In this document: positions 35,239-50,632 of the stretch, in pieces
How the letters are laid out: each line of letters starts with the position of its first letter
How positions within the stretch are numbered: the first letter of the stretch is position 1
Source of the DNA: Apostichopus japonicus
Lineage: Eukaryota > Echinodermata > Holothuroidea > Aspidochirotida > Stichopodidae
Direction: 5' to 3'
Assembly (NCBI RefSeq): GCF_037975245.1
Contig: NC_092574.1
Span: forward strand, 2,203,001 to 2,267,000
DNA: 64,000 nt
Notes under the pieces: generated by a model
Seen by the model: the letters and a program-made list of their open reading frames with translations, nothing else
What the model was told of the DNA's origin: nothing
Databases searched by the model: none
Position numbers and translations under genes: made by a program

Positions 35239-38200
35239 GGCTAACTTCACAGACAGACATACATGCATACAGACAACTTCAGATAATGTAAAATATCACT
35301 AACCGTAATCACGTTATGTTTACGATGTCTTGAAATGTCGTCCTTTTCTTCTCTGCAACCCCGGGCCGTCATTGTAGTCGTTCGAACAACTAAATTAAGG
35401 CGAGGAACGACGTCAAGATATATCCAACGTCTAGACCACACTGCTTGCAACGAAGAGAGAACTGCCCAGTACAGTACGTGTTGATATGGACGCCTACAAA
35501 ATGACAACAAATATTTTCCATTGAAAATCCACTGTGTGTGACGGTATAGTAAACACTCGTATATAGATCAACGCACACGCACGCACGGAGGTATTATGTA
35601 CGTACAGCATGCAATGCAGACAAATATTTCGGAGCGCGCGCTTCTGATTTTGTGCTGAATATTCTTGTGAGCGCTCTTGTATAACTGTTTGCATGTGCGC
35701 ACGGACAAGATAGACGTCAGATTATCACGCTGTAGCTACTAAACCTTTACTTGCATGTGTACAGCAGTAGACTACTGTGATGGTTGCATGCGGCAGTTTA
35801 ATTGTGTGTGCACAATATGTCAGCATTGTACGGTGGCTTAATAAGGACATAGGAAAGAAAAACAGTGTCCCCAAATCTCACAATGTTGTCTTTTTATCTC
35901 AAAATATTGCCTCTTTTTTTTCCCCCTTTAAAATTTGGACTTTAAAAGATCCATCGGGAGCTTTCTATTTTATAGCTGTTGTAAGTGTCATACCAGAAGT
36001 AATCGTTCCATTATCTTACACACTATAAGTCCGTCACGTTTTGGGTCCGCTAAAGTATAGCTAGAAGTTGTCAACTGACATATCAGACCCCCCCCCCCCC
36101 ATTCCCCCGTTGATATCTGAGGGCTTGGCCTGTCAGGGTGCATGCGCATTTCTATATCATGACGCAGTTTAGACTTTGGGCTAGAAGAGGAGCAAGTTAA
36201 GCACACTGAACCGTCTGCTCGCACGGAGAAACATATCCAGATTTAAACACAGAATTTATGAAATGCTCTGTGTCACCTCCAATCCTCCTTATTTGCACAT
36301 CATCTCTACTTTGATTTATGTGCTTCCACATCAAGGCATTCAAAACGATCGTGGTGACTGGAAATATGCCAAAACAAGCACTGCGTTAAGTCATTTTACG
36401 TCTTGTGTGTGCTTTTAATTTACTTGTCTTTTCGTGTGTTTTTTTTTTTTTTTTTTTTCGTGTTTTTGTTTTTTTGTTTTTCGTGTTTCTTCTTTCACGG
36501 TTAAACTTTTGTGCGAATGTACAATACTCCAATTGGGGCACGGTATGCATTCATATCACATTGTTTTGGAACAATCTGGAACTGGAAGTATTATTTCGAC
36601 CCAAGAATCACCAGGCTGGCGTGGTGGCCTGAACGGTTGGAAGACAGCACTGCGCGTCGGTGTTTGTTGTCAGGCTGTGTGAATCGCGCCGATCGGATGA
36701 CAGACACTGCTTTGTTTATAATGGCATCGCCAAGGTGGAATTTTTACACGGGCCTAGGATCCCAATTCCGTATCCTCCCTTAGTTCGCAAAAGCATCCGG
36801 GAGATTACGTTTAGAGTCCGGCCTTCGGGCCAGAAGTGGGCTAGCTGACTTGCAATGGAGGGCTCACGTCGATTCGGACTGGGTTGATGTTCAACGTTCA
36901 GTGAAACCATGGCCTCGATGAGGCGTAATCTCTTGTTAATTTTAGCTTTCTGTCTTCAATTTTATAATACAATAATTCAAATTAATTATTGACATTTTGC
37001 ATTCATCTTTTTCTCGCTAAGTAATCACAATTTATTTAAGATTATATTGATGCTCATGTCTGCCTAGGTTCGATTCCACGCCGAAGCACTATTTTATATA
37101 ATTTTTTTTTTTTTTTTTTTTTTTTGGGGGGGGGGGGGGTTGTTGTTAATATCTGCATGTACATGCATGGTGTTTTAAATTTGTTTTGCTTTGTTTGTTT
37201 GTCTGTCTGTTTTTGTTTTTTTTTAGGGGGGGTGGGGGTTGTTTCTATTTGGTATATTGTTTCGCGTAAACGAAGTAGGTCATTGCAATATTTTGCACAA
37301 CTTGTACTTAGAAACCAATCGGAACTTAAGACCTGAGTAGTAAATTTGATTTCTGTCTCGCTCGTCGCCTTTCACTGGAAATTTTAATGAAAGTATACAT
37401 AAGGACGAAAATTGTACCTGCAAAAAGAAATGCTTCTTTTGTACAGTGTAAGGCCACCGCGACATCTTTTCTGACAATCTTGATAATATTTGTTCTTCGG
37501 GAATGTTGTGTCATTACTTAGCCTTTATATTATAAACCGTTAAGTGTGGAAACAGCTATGCTCCTGTTAGAACAACTTCACATTTCTTAAATGCTGATTT
37601 ACTGAGGCAGGCGTTTGAAAGACAGTGTGATACAAACAGGTACGGTAACGTTATAAACAATGCCACGAGCTCTCCGTGCATTAACAACGATCGAAACGTG
37701 CGGTATTCATGACGGTACACAAAGCAGATAATGCGAATACAGCAGACTTAGCCGAGAATTAAACCTAGTAGCGCGGAGGATTTAATTATGACATACTAGG
37801 ACTTTCTACCGGTAAACTTTACTCATTGTCGAATAAATCTATCTAATTTCTACCTTATCTAGCTTTTACTCTGTAGTTAACGTATTATGACCAAAGCAAA
37901 TATGAAATTCACGACAATTCCATGGGACTTGTATATTCATTTAAAATAGCTCCGTTTTGAATCTAAAATTTAACGCTCCATTGCTATGGTAACATCGTGA
38001 ATAATAGCCCTGCCGCTAATGGATAGATGACATGTAGAAGATGGCCATCGATGGCGCTCTCAACTTCTCGTGCCACGTCTGGCACCTACAAGAAGTAACC
38101 GACATATTACTGGCGCAATCCCGACCGAACGTATTTTAACTCTCCTACAGACTTTTCTACACTGATCCCAGAAAGCATTAAGTGCCGTCAAAATGCCTCA

Positions 38201-38320
38201 GTTGCTCATAGGTACATATCCATGACGTAACACTGTTCTCGTTGTGCATAAAACTGTTGTCAAAAGTAAGGCATATATACTGATAGGCCTAGACTAGGTA
38301 TACGTTGCAGACTATGCATA
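35239..38320 (+). repeat. Array unit U11, 3082 bp
   Basis: C13 (the longest), T24, G14. In the T/GT tract both G of GTTG are T (36446 and 36449), making an uninterrupted T run there. Confidence 0.98.
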
Positions 38321-41300
38321 GGCTAACTTCACAGACAGACATACATGCATACAGACAACTTCAGATAATGTAAAATATCACTAACCGTAATCACGTTATG
38401 TTTACGATGTCTTGAAATGTCGTCCTTTTCTTCTCTGCAACCCCGGGCCGTCATTGTAGTCGTTCGAACAACTAAATTAAGGCGAGGAACGACGTCAAGA
38501 TATATCCAACGTCTAGACCACACTGCTTGCAACGAAGAGAGAACTGCCCAGTACAGTACGTGTTGATATGGACGCCTACAAAATGACAACAAATATTTTC
38601 CATTGAAAATCCACTGTGTGTGACGGTATAGTAAACACTCGTATATAGATCAACGCACACGCACGCACGGAGGTATTATGTACGTACAGCATGCAATGCA
38701 GACAAATATTTCGGAGCGCGCGCTTCTGATTTTGTGCTGAATATTCTTGTGAGCGCTCTTGTATAACTGTTTGCATGTGCGCACGGACAAGATAGACGTC
38801 AGATTATCACGCTGTAGCTACTAAACCTTTACTTGCATGTGTACAGCAGTAGACTACTGTGATGGTTGCATGCGGCAGTTTAATTGTGTGTGCACAATAT
38901 GTCAGCATTGTACGGTGGCTTAATAAGGACATAGGAAAGAAAAACAGTGTCCCCAAATCTCACAATGTTGTCTTTTTATCTCAAAATATTGCCTCTTTTT
39001 TTCCCCCTTTAAAATTTGGACTTTAAAAGATCCATCGGGAGCTTTCTATTTTATAGCTGTTGTAAGTGTCATACCAGAAGTAATCGTTCCATTATCTTAC
39101 ACACTATAAGTCCGTCACGTTTTGGGTCCGCTAAAGTATAGCTAGAAGTTGTCAACTGACATATCAGACCCCCCCCCCCATTCCCCCGTTGATATCTGAG
39201 GGCTTGGCCTGTCAGGGTGCATGCGCATTTCTATATCATGACGCAGTTTAGACTTTGGGCTAGAAGAGGAGCAAGTTAAGCACACTGAACCGTCTGCTCG
39301 CACGGAGAAACATATCCAGATTTAAACACAGAATTTATGAAATGCTCTGTGTCACCTCCAATCCTCCTTATTTGCACATCATCTCTACTTTGATTTATGT
39401 GCTTCCACATCAAGGCATTCAAAACGATCGTGGTGACTGGAAATATGCCAAAACAAGCACTGCGTTAAGTCATTTTACGTCTTGTGTGTGCTTTTAATTT
39501 ACTTGTCTTTTCGTGTGTTTTTTTGTTTTTTTTTTTTCGTGTTTTTGTTTTTTTGTTTTTCGTGTTTCTTCTTTCACGGTTAAACTTTTGTGCGAATGTA
39601 CAATACTCCAATTGGGGCACGGTATGCATTCATATCACATTGTTTTGGAACAATCTGGAACTGGAAGTATTATTTCGACCCAAGAATCACCAGGCTGGCG
39701 TGGTGGCCTGAACGGTTGGAAGACAGCACTGCGCGTCGGTGTTTGTTGTCAGGCTGTGTGAATCGCGCCGATCGGATGACAGACACTGCTTTGTTTATAA
39801 TGGCATCGCCAAGGTGGAATTTTTACACGGGCCTAGGATCCCAATTCCGTATCCTCCCTTAGTTCGCAAAAGCATCCGGGAGATTACGTTTAGAGTCCGG
39901 CCTTCGGGCCAGAAGTGGGCTAGCTGACTTGCAATGGAGGGCTCACGTCGATTCGGACTGGGTTGATGTTCAACGTTCAGTGAAACCATGGCCTCGATGA
40001 GGCGTAATCTCTTGTTAATTTTAGCTTTCTGTCTTCAATTTTATAATACAATAATTCAAATTAATTATTGACATTTTGCATTCATCTTTTTCTCGCTAAG
40101 TAATCACAATTTATTTAAGATTATATTGATGCTCATGTCTGCCTAGGTTCGATTCCACGCCGAAGCACTATTTTATATAATTTTTTTTTTTTTTTTTTTT
40201 TTTTTTGGGGGGGGGGTTGTTGTTAATATCTGCATGTACATGCATGGTGTTTTAAATTTGTTTTGCTTTGTTTGTTTGTCTGTCTGTTTTTGTTTTTTTT
40301 TAGGGGGGGTGGGGGTTGTTTCTATTTGGTATATTGTTTCGCGTAAACGAAGTAGGTCATTGCAATATTTTGCACAACTTGTACTTAGAAACCAATCGGA
40401 ACTTAAGACCTGAGTAGTAAATTTGATTTCTGTCTCGCTCGTCGCCTTTCACTGGAAATTTTAATGAAAGTATACATAAGGACGAAAATTGTACCTGCAA
40501 AAAGAAATGCTTCTTTTGTACAGTGTAAGGCCACCGCGACATCTTTTCTGACAATCTTGATAATATTTGTTCTTCGGGAATGTTGTGTCATTACTTAGCC
40601 TTTATATTATAAACCGTTAAGTGTGGAAACAGCTATGCTCCTGTTAGAACAACTTCACATTTCTTAAATGCTGATTTACTGAGGTAGGCGTTTGAAAGAC
40701 AGTGTGATACAAACAGGTACGGTAACGTTATAAACAATGCCACGAGCTCTCCGTGCATTAACAACGATCGAAACGTGCGGTATTCATGACGGTACACAAA
40801 GCAGATAATGCGAATACAGCAGACTTAGCCGAGAATTAAACCTAGTAGCGCGGAGGATTTAATTATGACATACTAGGACTTTCTACCGGTAAACTTTACT
40901 CATTGTCGAATAAATCTATCTAATTTCTACCTTATCTAGCTTTTACTCTGTAGTTAACGTATTATGACCAAAGCAAATATGAAATTCACGACAATTCCAT
41001 GGGACTTGTATATTCATTTAAAATAGCTCCGTTTTGAATCTAAAATTTAACGCTCCATTGCTATGGTAACATCGTGAATAATAGCCCTGCCGCTAATGGA
41101 TAGATGACATGTAGAAGATGGCCATCGATGGCGCTCTCAACTTCTCGTGCCACGTCTGGCACCTACAAGAAGTAACCGACATATTACTGGCGCAATCCCG
41201 ACCGAACGTATTTTAACTCTCCTACAGACTTTTCTACACTGATCCCAGAAAGCATTAAGTGCCGTCAAAATGCCTCAGTTGCTCATAGGTACATATCCAT

Positions 41301-41397
41301 GACGTAACACTGTTCTCGTTGTGCATAAAACTGTTGTCAAAAGTAAGGCATATATACTGATAGGCCTAGACTAGGTATACGTTGCAGACTATGCATA
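38321..41397 (+). repeat. Array unit U12, 3077 bp
   Basis: C11, T26, G10. One T is lost from the T8 run near 38996-39002, breaking the 83-codon plus-strand ORF present in other copies. G to T at 39528 is shared with U11. C to T at 40685 (gaggcaggc becomes gaggtaggc). Confidence 0.98.
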
Positions 41398-44300
41398 GGC
41401 TAACTTCACAGACAGACATACATGCATACAGACAACTTCAGATAATGTAAAATATCACTAACCGTAATCACGTTATGTTTACGATGTCTTGAAATGTCGT
41501 CCTTTTCTTCTCTGCAACCCCGGGCCGTCATTGTAGTCGTTCGAACAACTAAATTAAGGCGAGGAACGACGTCAAGATATATCCAACGTCTAGACCACAC
41601 TGCTTGCAACGAAGAGAGAACTGCCCAGTACAGTACGTGTTGATATGGACGCCTACAAAATGACAACAAATATTTTCCATTGAAAATCCACTGTGTGTGA
41701 CGGTATAGTAAACACTCGTATATAGATCAACGCACACGCACGCACGGAGGTATTATGTACGTACAGCATGCAATGCAGACAAATATTTCGGAGCGCGCGC
41801 TTCTGATTTTGTGCTGAATATTCTTGTGAGCGCTCTTGTATAACTGTTTGCATGTGCGCACGGACAAGATAGACGTCAGATTATCACGCTGTAGCTACTA
41901 AACCTTTACTTGCATGTGTACAGCAGTAGACTACTGTGATGGTTGCATGCGGCAGTTTAATTGTGTGTGCACAATATGTCAGCATTGTACGGTGGCTTAA
42001 TAAGGACATAGGAAAGAAAAACAGTGTCCCCAAATCTCACAATGTTGTCTTTTTATCTCAAAATATTGCCTCTTTTTTTTCCCCCTTTAAAATTTGGACT
42101 TTAAAAGATCCATCGGGAGCTTTCTATTTTATAGCTGTTGTAAGTGTCATACCAGAAGTAATCGTTCCATTATCTTACACACTATAAGTCCGTCACGTTT
42201 TGGGTCCGCTAAAGTATAGCTAGAAGTTGTCAACTGACATATCAGACCCCCCCCCCCATTCCCCCGTTGATATCTGAGGGCTTGGCCTGTCAGGGTGCAT
42301 GCGCATTTCTATATCATGACGCAGTTTAGACTTTGGGCTAGAAGAGGAGCAAGTTAAGCACACTGAACCGTCTGCTCGCACGGAGAAACATATCCAGATT
42401 TAAACACAGAATTTATGAAATGCTCTGTGTCACCTCCAATCCTCCTTATTTGCACATCATCTCTACTTTGATTTATGTGCTTCCACATCAAGGCATTCAA
42501 AACGATCGTGGTGACTGGAAATATGCCAAAACAAGCACTGCGTTAAGTCATTTTACGTCTTGTGTGTGCTTTTAATTTACTTGTCTTTTCGTGTGTTTTT
42601 TTGTTGTTTTTTTTTCGTGTTTTTGTTTTTTTGTTTTTCGTGTTTCTTCTTTCACGGTTAAACTTTTGTGCGAATGTACAATACTCCAATTGGGGCACGG
42701 TATGCATTCATATCACATTGTTTTGGAACAATCTGGAACTGGAAGTATTATTTCGACCCAAGAATCACCAGGCTGGCGTGGTGGCCTGAACGGTTGGAAG
42801 ACAGCACTGCGCGTCGGTGTTTGTTGTCAGGCTGTGTGAATCGCGCCGATCGGATGACAGACACTGCTTTGTTTATAATGGCATCGCCAAGGTGGAATTT
42901 TTACACGGGCCTAGGATCCCAATTCCGTATCCTCCCTTAGTTCGCAAAAGCATCCGGGAGATTACGTTTAGAGTCCGGCCTTCGGGCCAGAAGTGGGCTA
43001 GCTGACTTGCAATGGAGGGCTCACGTCGATTCGGACTGGGTTGATGTTCAACGTTCAGTGAAACCATGGCCTCGATGAGGCGTAATCTCTTGTTAATTTT
43101 AGCTTTCTGTCTTCAATTTTATAATACAATAATTCAAATTAATTATTGACATTTTGCATTCATCTTTTTCTCGCTAAGTAATCACAATTTATTTAAGATT
43201 ATATTGATGCTCATGTCTGCCTAGGTTCGATTCCACGCCGAAGCACTATTTTATATAATTTTTTTTTTTTTTTTTTTTTTTTTGGGGGGGGGGGTTGTTG
43301 TTAATATCTGCATGTACATGCATGGTGTTTTAAATTTGTTTTGCTTTGTTTGTTTGTCTGTCTGTTTTTGTTTTTTTTTAGGGGGGGTGGGGGTTGTTTC
43401 TATTTGGTATATTGTTTCGCGTAAACGAAGTAGGTCATTGCAATATTTTGCACAACTTGTACTTAGAAACCAATCGGAACTTAAGACCTGAGTAGTAAAT
43501 TTGATTTCTGTCTCGCTCGTCGCCTTTCACTGGAAATTTTAATGAAAGTATACATAAGGACGAAAATTGTACCTGCAAAAAGAAATGCTTCTTTTGTACA
43601 GTGTAAGGCCACCGCGACATCTTTTCTGACAATCTTGATAATATTTGTTCTTCGGGAATGTTGTGTCATTACTTAGCCTTTATATTATAAACCGTTAAGT
43701 GTGGAAACAGCTATGCTCCTGTTAGAACAACTTCACATTTCTTAAATGCTGATTTACTGAGGCAGGCGTTTGAAAGACAGTGTGATACAAACAGGTACGG
43801 TAACGTTATAAACAATGCCACGAGCTCTCCGTGCATTAACAACGATCGAAACGTGCGGTATTCATGACGGTACACAAAGCAGATAATGCGAATACAGCAG
43901 ACTTAGCCGAGAATTAAACCTAGTAGCGCGGAGGATTTAATTATGACATACTAGGACTTTCTACCGGTAAACTTTACTCATTGTCGAATAAATCTATCTA
44001 ATTTCTACCTTATCTAGCTTTTACTCTGTAGTTAACGTATTATGACCAAAGCAAATATGAAATTCACGACAATTCCATGGGACTTGTATATTCATTTAAA
44101 ATAGCTCCGTTTTGAATCTAAAATTTAACGCTCCATTGCTATGGTAACATCGTGAATAATAGCCCTGCCGCTAATGGATAGATGACATGTAGAAGATGGC
44201 CATCGATGGCGCTCTCAACTTCTCGTGCCACGTCTGGCACCTACAAGAAGTAACCGACATATTACTGGCGCAATCCCGACCGAACGTATTTTAACTCTCC

Positions 44301-44475
44301 TACAGACTTTTCTACACTGATCCCAGAAAGCATTAAGTGCCGTCAAAATGCCTCAGTTGCTCATAGGTACATATCCATGACGTAACACTGTTCTCGTTGT
44401 GCATAAAACTGTTGTCAAAAGTAAGGCATATATACTGATAGGCCTAGACTAGGTATACGTTGCAGACTATGCATA
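41398..44475 (+). repeat. Array unit U13, 3078 bp
   Basis: C11, T25, G11. No substitution noticed. Confidence 0.98.
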
Positions 44476-47400
44476 GGCTAACTTCACAGACAGACATACA
44501 TGCATACAGACAACTTCAGATAATGTAAAATATCACTAACCGTAATCACGTTATGTTTACGATGTCTTGAAATGTCGTCCTTTTCTTCTCTGCAACCCCG
44601 GGCCGTCATTGTAGTCGTTCGAACAACTAAATTAAGGCGAGGAACGACGTCAAGATATATCCAACGTCTAGACCACACTGCTTGCAACGAAGAGAGAACT
44701 GCCCAGTACAGTACGTGTTGATATGGACGCCTACAAAATGACAACAAATATTTTCCATTGAAAATCCACTGTGTGTGACGGTATAGTAAACACTCGTATA
44801 TAGATCAACGCACACGCACGCACGGAGGTATTATGTACGTACAGCATGCAATGCAGACAAATATTTCGGAGCGCGCGCTTCTGATTTTGTGCTGAATATT
44901 CTTGTGAGCGCTCTTGTATAACTGTTTGCATGTGCGCACGGACAAGATAGACGTCAGATTATCACGCTGTAGCTACTAAACCTTTACTTGCATGTGTACA
45001 GCAGTAGACTACTGTGATGGTTGCATGCGGCAGTTTAATTGTGTGTGCACAATATGTCAGCATTGTACGGTGGCTTAATAAGGACATAGGAAAGAAAAAC
45101 AGTGTCCCCAAATCTCACAATGTTGTCTTTTTATCTCAAAATATTGCCTCTTTTTTTTCCCCCTTTAAAATTTGGACTTTAAAAGATCCATCGGGAGCTT
45201 TCTATTTTATAGCTGTTGTAAGTGTCATACCAGAAGTAATCGTTCCATTATCTTACACACTATAAGTCCGTCACGTTTTGGGTCCGCTAAAGTATAGCTA
45301 GAAGTTGTCAACTGACATATCAGACCCCCCCCCCATTCCCCCGTTGATATCTGAGGGCTTGGCCTGTCAGGGTGCATGCGCATTTCTATATCATGACGCA
45401 GTTTAGACTTTGGGCTAGAAGAGGAGCAAGTTAAGCACACTGAACCGTCTGCTCGCACGGAGAAACATATCCAGATTTAAACACAGAATTTATGAAATGC
45501 TCTGTGTCACCTCCAATCCTCCTTATTTGCACATCATCTCTACTTTGATTTATGTGCTTCCACATCAAGGCATTCAAAACGATCGTGGTGACTGGAAATA
45601 TGCCAAAACAAGCACTGCGTTAAGTCATTTTACGTCTTGTGTGTGCTTTTAATTTACTTGTCTTTTCGTGTGTTTTTTTGTTGTTTTTTTTTCGTGTTTT
45701 TGTTTTTTTGTTTTTCGTGTTTCTTCTTTCACGGTTAAACTTTTGTGCGAATGTACAATACTCCAATTGGGGCACGGTATGCATTCATATCACATTGTTT
45801 TGGAACAATCTGGAACTGGAAGTATTATTTCGACCCAAGAATCACCAGGCTGGCGTGGTGGCCTGAACGGTTGGAAGACAGCACTGCGCGTCGGTGTTTG
45901 TTGTCAGGCTGTGTGAATCGCGCCGATCGGATGACAGACACTGCTTTGTTTATAATGGCATCGCCAAGGTGGAATTTTTACACGGGCCTAGGATCCCAAT
46001 TCCGTATCCTCCCTTAGTTCGCAAAAGCATCCGGGAGATTACGTTTAGAGTCCGGCCTTCGGGCCAGAAGTGGGCTAGCTGACTTGCAATGGAGGGCTCA
46101 CGTCGATTCGGACTGGGTTGATGTTCAACGTTCAGTGAAACCATGGCCTCGATGAGGCGTAATCTCTTGTTAATTTTAGCTTTCTGTCTTCAATTTTATA
46201 ATACAATAATTCAAATTAATTATTGACATTTTGCATTCATCTTTTTCTCGCTAAGTAATCACAATTTATTTAAGATTATATTGATGCTCATGTCTGCCTA
46301 GGTTCGATTCCACGCCGAAGCACTATTTTATATAATTTTTTTTTTTTTTTTTTTTTTTTTTGGGGGGGGGGGTTGTTGTTAATATCTGCATGTACATGCA
46401 TGGTGTTTTAAATTTGTTTTGCTTTGTTTGTTTGTCTGTCTGTTTTTGTTTTTTTTTAGGGGGGGTGGGGGTTGTTTCTATTTGGTATATTGTTTCGCGT
46501 AAACGAAGTAGGTCATTGCAATATTTTGCACAACTTGTACTTAGAAACCAATCGGAACTTAAGACCTGAGTAGTAAATTTGATTTCTGTCTCGCTCGTCG
46601 CCTTTCACTGGAAATTTTAATGAAAGTATACATAAGGACGAAAATTGTACCTGCAAAAAGAAATGCTTCTTTTGTACAGTGTAAGGCCACCGCGACATCT
46701 TTTCTGACAATCTTGATAATATTTGTTCTTCGGGAATGTTGTGTCATTACTTAGCCTTTATATTATAAACCGTTAAGTGTGGAAACAGCTATGCTCCTGT
46801 TAGAACAACTTCACATTTCTTAAATGCTGATTTACTGAGGCAGGCGTTTGAAAGACAGTGTGATACAAACAGGTACGGTAACGTTATAAACAATGCCACG
46901 AGCTCTCCGTGCATTAACAACGATCGAAACGTGCGGTATTCATGACGGTACACAAAGCAGATAATGCGAATACAGCAGACTTAGCCGAGAATTAAACCTA
47001 GTAGCGCGGAGGATTTAATTATGACATACTAGGACTTTCTACCGGTAAACTTTACTCATTGTCGAATAAATCTATCTAATTTCTACCTTATCTAGCTTTT
47101 ACTCTGTAGTTAACGTATTATGACCAAAGCAAATATGAAATTCACGACAATTCCATGGGACTTGTATATTCATTTAAAATAGCTCCGTTTTGAATCTAAA
47201 ATTTAACGCTCCATTGCTATGGTAACATCGTGAATAATAGCCCTGCCGCTAATGGATAGATGACATGTAGAAGATGGCCATCGATGGCGCTCTCAACTTC
47301 TCGTGCCACGTCTGGCACCTACAAGAAGTAACCGACATATTACTGGCGCAATCCCGACCGAACGTATTTTAACTCTCCTACAGACTTTTCTACACTGATC

Positions 47401-47553
47401 CCAGAAAGCATTAAGTGCCGTCAAAATGCCTCAGTTGCTCATAGGTACATATCCATGACGTAACACTGTTCTCGTTGTGCATAAAACTGTTGTCAAAAGT
47501 AAGGCATATATACTGATAGGCCTAGACTAGGTATACGTTGCAGACTATGCATA
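44476..47553 (+). repeat. Array unit U14, 3078 bp
   Basis: C10, T26, G11. No substitution noticed. Confidence 0.98.
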
Positions 47554-50500
47554 GGCTAACTTCACAGACAGACATACATGCATACAGACAACTTCAGATA
47601 ATGTAAAATATCACTAACCGTAATCACGTTATGTTTACGATGTCTTGAAATGTCGTCCTTTTCTTCTCTGCAACCCCGGGCCGTCATTGTAGTCGTTCGA
47701 ACAACTAAATTAAGGCGAGGAACGACGTCAAGATATATCCAACGTCTAGACCACACTGCTTGCAACGAAGAGAGAACTGCCCAGTACAGTACGTGTTGAT
47801 ATGGACGCCTACAAAATGACAACAAATATTTTCCATTGAAAATCCACTGTGTGTGACGGTATAGTAAACACTCGTATATAGATCAACGCACACGCACGCA
47901 CGGAGGTATTATGTACGTACAGCATGCAATGCAGACAAATATTTCGGAGCGCGCGCTTCTGATTTTGTGCTGAATATTCTTGTGAGCGCTCTTGTATAAC
48001 TGTTTGCATGTGCGCACGGACAAGATAGACGTCAGATTATCACGCTGTAGCTACTAAACCTTTACTTGCATGTGTACAGCAGTAGACTACTGTGATGGTT
48101 GCATGCGGCAGTTTAATTGTGTGTGCACAATATGTCAGCATTGTACGGTGGCTTAATAAGGACATAGGAAAGAAAAACAGTGTCCCCAAATCTCACAATG
48201 TTGTCTTTTTATCTCAAAATATTGCCTCTTTTTTTTCCCCCTTTAAAATTTGGACTTTAAAAGATCCATCGGGAGCTTTCTATTTTATAGCTGTTGTAAG
48301 TGTCATACCAGAAGTAATCGTTCCATTATCTTACACACTATAAGTCCGTCACGTTTTGGGTCCGCTAAAGTATAGCTAGAAGTTGTCAACTGACATATCA
48401 GACCCCCCCCCCCCATTCCCCCGTTGATATCTGAGGGCTTGGCCTGTCAGGGTGCATGCGCATTTCTATATCATGACGCAGTTTAGACTTTGGGCTAGAA
48501 GAGGAGCAAGTTAAGCACACTGAACCGTCTGCTCGCACGGAGAAACATATCCAGATTTAAACACAGAATTTATGAAATGCTCTGTGTCACCTCCAATCCT
48601 CCTTATTTGCACATCATCTCTACTTTGATTTATGTGCTTCCACATCAAGGCATTCAAAACGATCGTGGTGACTGGAAATATGCCAAAACAAGCACTGCGT
48701 TAAGTCATTTTACGTCTTGTGTGTGCTTTTAATTTACTTGTCTTTTCGTGTGTTTTTTTGTTGTTTTTTTTTCGTGTTTTTGTTTTTTTGTTTTTCGTGT
48801 TTCTTCTTTCACGGTTAAACTTTTGTGCGAATGTACAATACTCCAATTGGGGCACGGTATGCATTCATATCACATTGTTTTGGAACAATCTGGAACTGGA
48901 AGTATTATTTCGACCCAAGAATCACCAGGCTGGCGTGGTGGCCTGAACGGTTGGAAGACAGCACTGCGCGTCGGTGTTTGTTGTCAGGCTGTGTGAATCG
49001 CGCCGATCGGATGACAGACACTGCTTTGTTTATAATGGCATCGCCAAGGTGGAATTTTTACACGGGCCTAGGATCCCAATTCCGTATCCTCCCTTAGTTC
49101 GCAAAAGCATCCGGGAGATTACGTTTAGAGTCCGGCCTTCGGGCCAGAAGTGGGCTAGCTGACTTGCAATGGAGGGCTCACGTCGATTCGGACTGGGTTG
49201 ATGTTCAACGTTCAGTGAAACCATGGCCTCGATGAGGCGTAATCTCTTGTTAATTTTAGCTTTCTGTCTTCAATTTTATAATACAATAATTCAAATTAAT
49301 TATTGACATTTTGCATTCATCTTTTTCTCGCTAAGTAATCACAATTTATTTAAGATTATATTGATGCTCATGTCTGCCTAGGTTCGATTCCACGCCGAAG
49401 CACTATTTTATATAATTTTTTTTTTTTTTTTTTTTTTTTTGGGGGGGGGGGTTGTTGTTAATATCTGCATGTACATGCATGGTGTTTTAAATTTGTTTTG
49501 CTTTGTTTGTTTGTCTGTCTGTTTTTGTTTTTTTTTAGGGGGGGTGGGGGTTGTTTCTATTTGGTATATTGTTTCGCGTAAACGAAGTAGGTCATTGCAA
49601 TATTTTGCACAACTTGTACTTAGAAACCAATCGGAACTTAAGACCTGAGTAGTAAATTTGATTTCTGTCTCGCTCGTCGCCTTTCACTGGAAATTTTAAT
49701 GAAAGTATACATAAGGACGAAAATTGTACCTGCAAAAAGAAATGCTTCTTTTGTACAGTGTAAGGCCACCGCGACATCTTTTCTGACAATCTTGATAATA
49801 TTTGTTCTTCGGGAATGTTGTGTCATTACTTAGCCTTTATATTATAAACCGTTAAGTGTGGAAACAGCTATGCTCCTGTTAGAACAACTTCACATTTCTT
49901 AAATGCTGATTTACTGAGGCAGGCGTTTGAAAGACAGTGTGATACAAACAGGTACGGTAACGTTATAAACAATGCCACGAGCTCTCCGTGCATTAACAAC
50001 GATCGAAACGTGCGGTATTCATGACGGTACACAAAGCAGATAATGCGAATACAGCAGACTTAGCCGAGAATTAAACCTAGTAGCGCGGAGGATTTAATTA
50101 TGACATACTAGGACTTTCTACCGGTAAACTTTACTCATTGTCGAATAAATCTATCTAATTTCTACCTTATCTAGCTTTTACTCTGTAGTTAACGTATTAT
50201 GACCAAAGCAAATATGAAATTCACGACAATTCCATGGGACTTGTATATTCATTTAAAATAGCTCCGTTTTGAATCTAAAATTTAACGCTCCATTGCTATG
50301 GTAACATCGTGAATAATAGCCCTGCCGCTAATGGATAGATGACATGTAGAAGATGGCCATCGATGGCGCTCTCAACTTCTCGTGCCACGTCTGGCACCTA
50401 CAAGAAGTAACCGACATATTACTGGCGCAATCCCGACCGAACGTATTTTAACTCTCCTACAGACTTTTCTACACTGATCCCAGAAAGCATTAAGTGCCGT

Positions 50501-50632
50501 CAAAATGCCTCAGTTGCTCATAGGTACATATCCATGACGTAACACTGTTCTCGTTGTGCATAAAACTGTTGTCAAAAGTAAGGCATATATACTGATAGGC
50601 CTAGACTAGGTATACGTTGCAGACTATGCATA
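47554..50632 (+). repeat. Array unit U15, 3079 bp
   Basis: C12, T25, G11. No substitution noticed. Confidence 0.98.
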
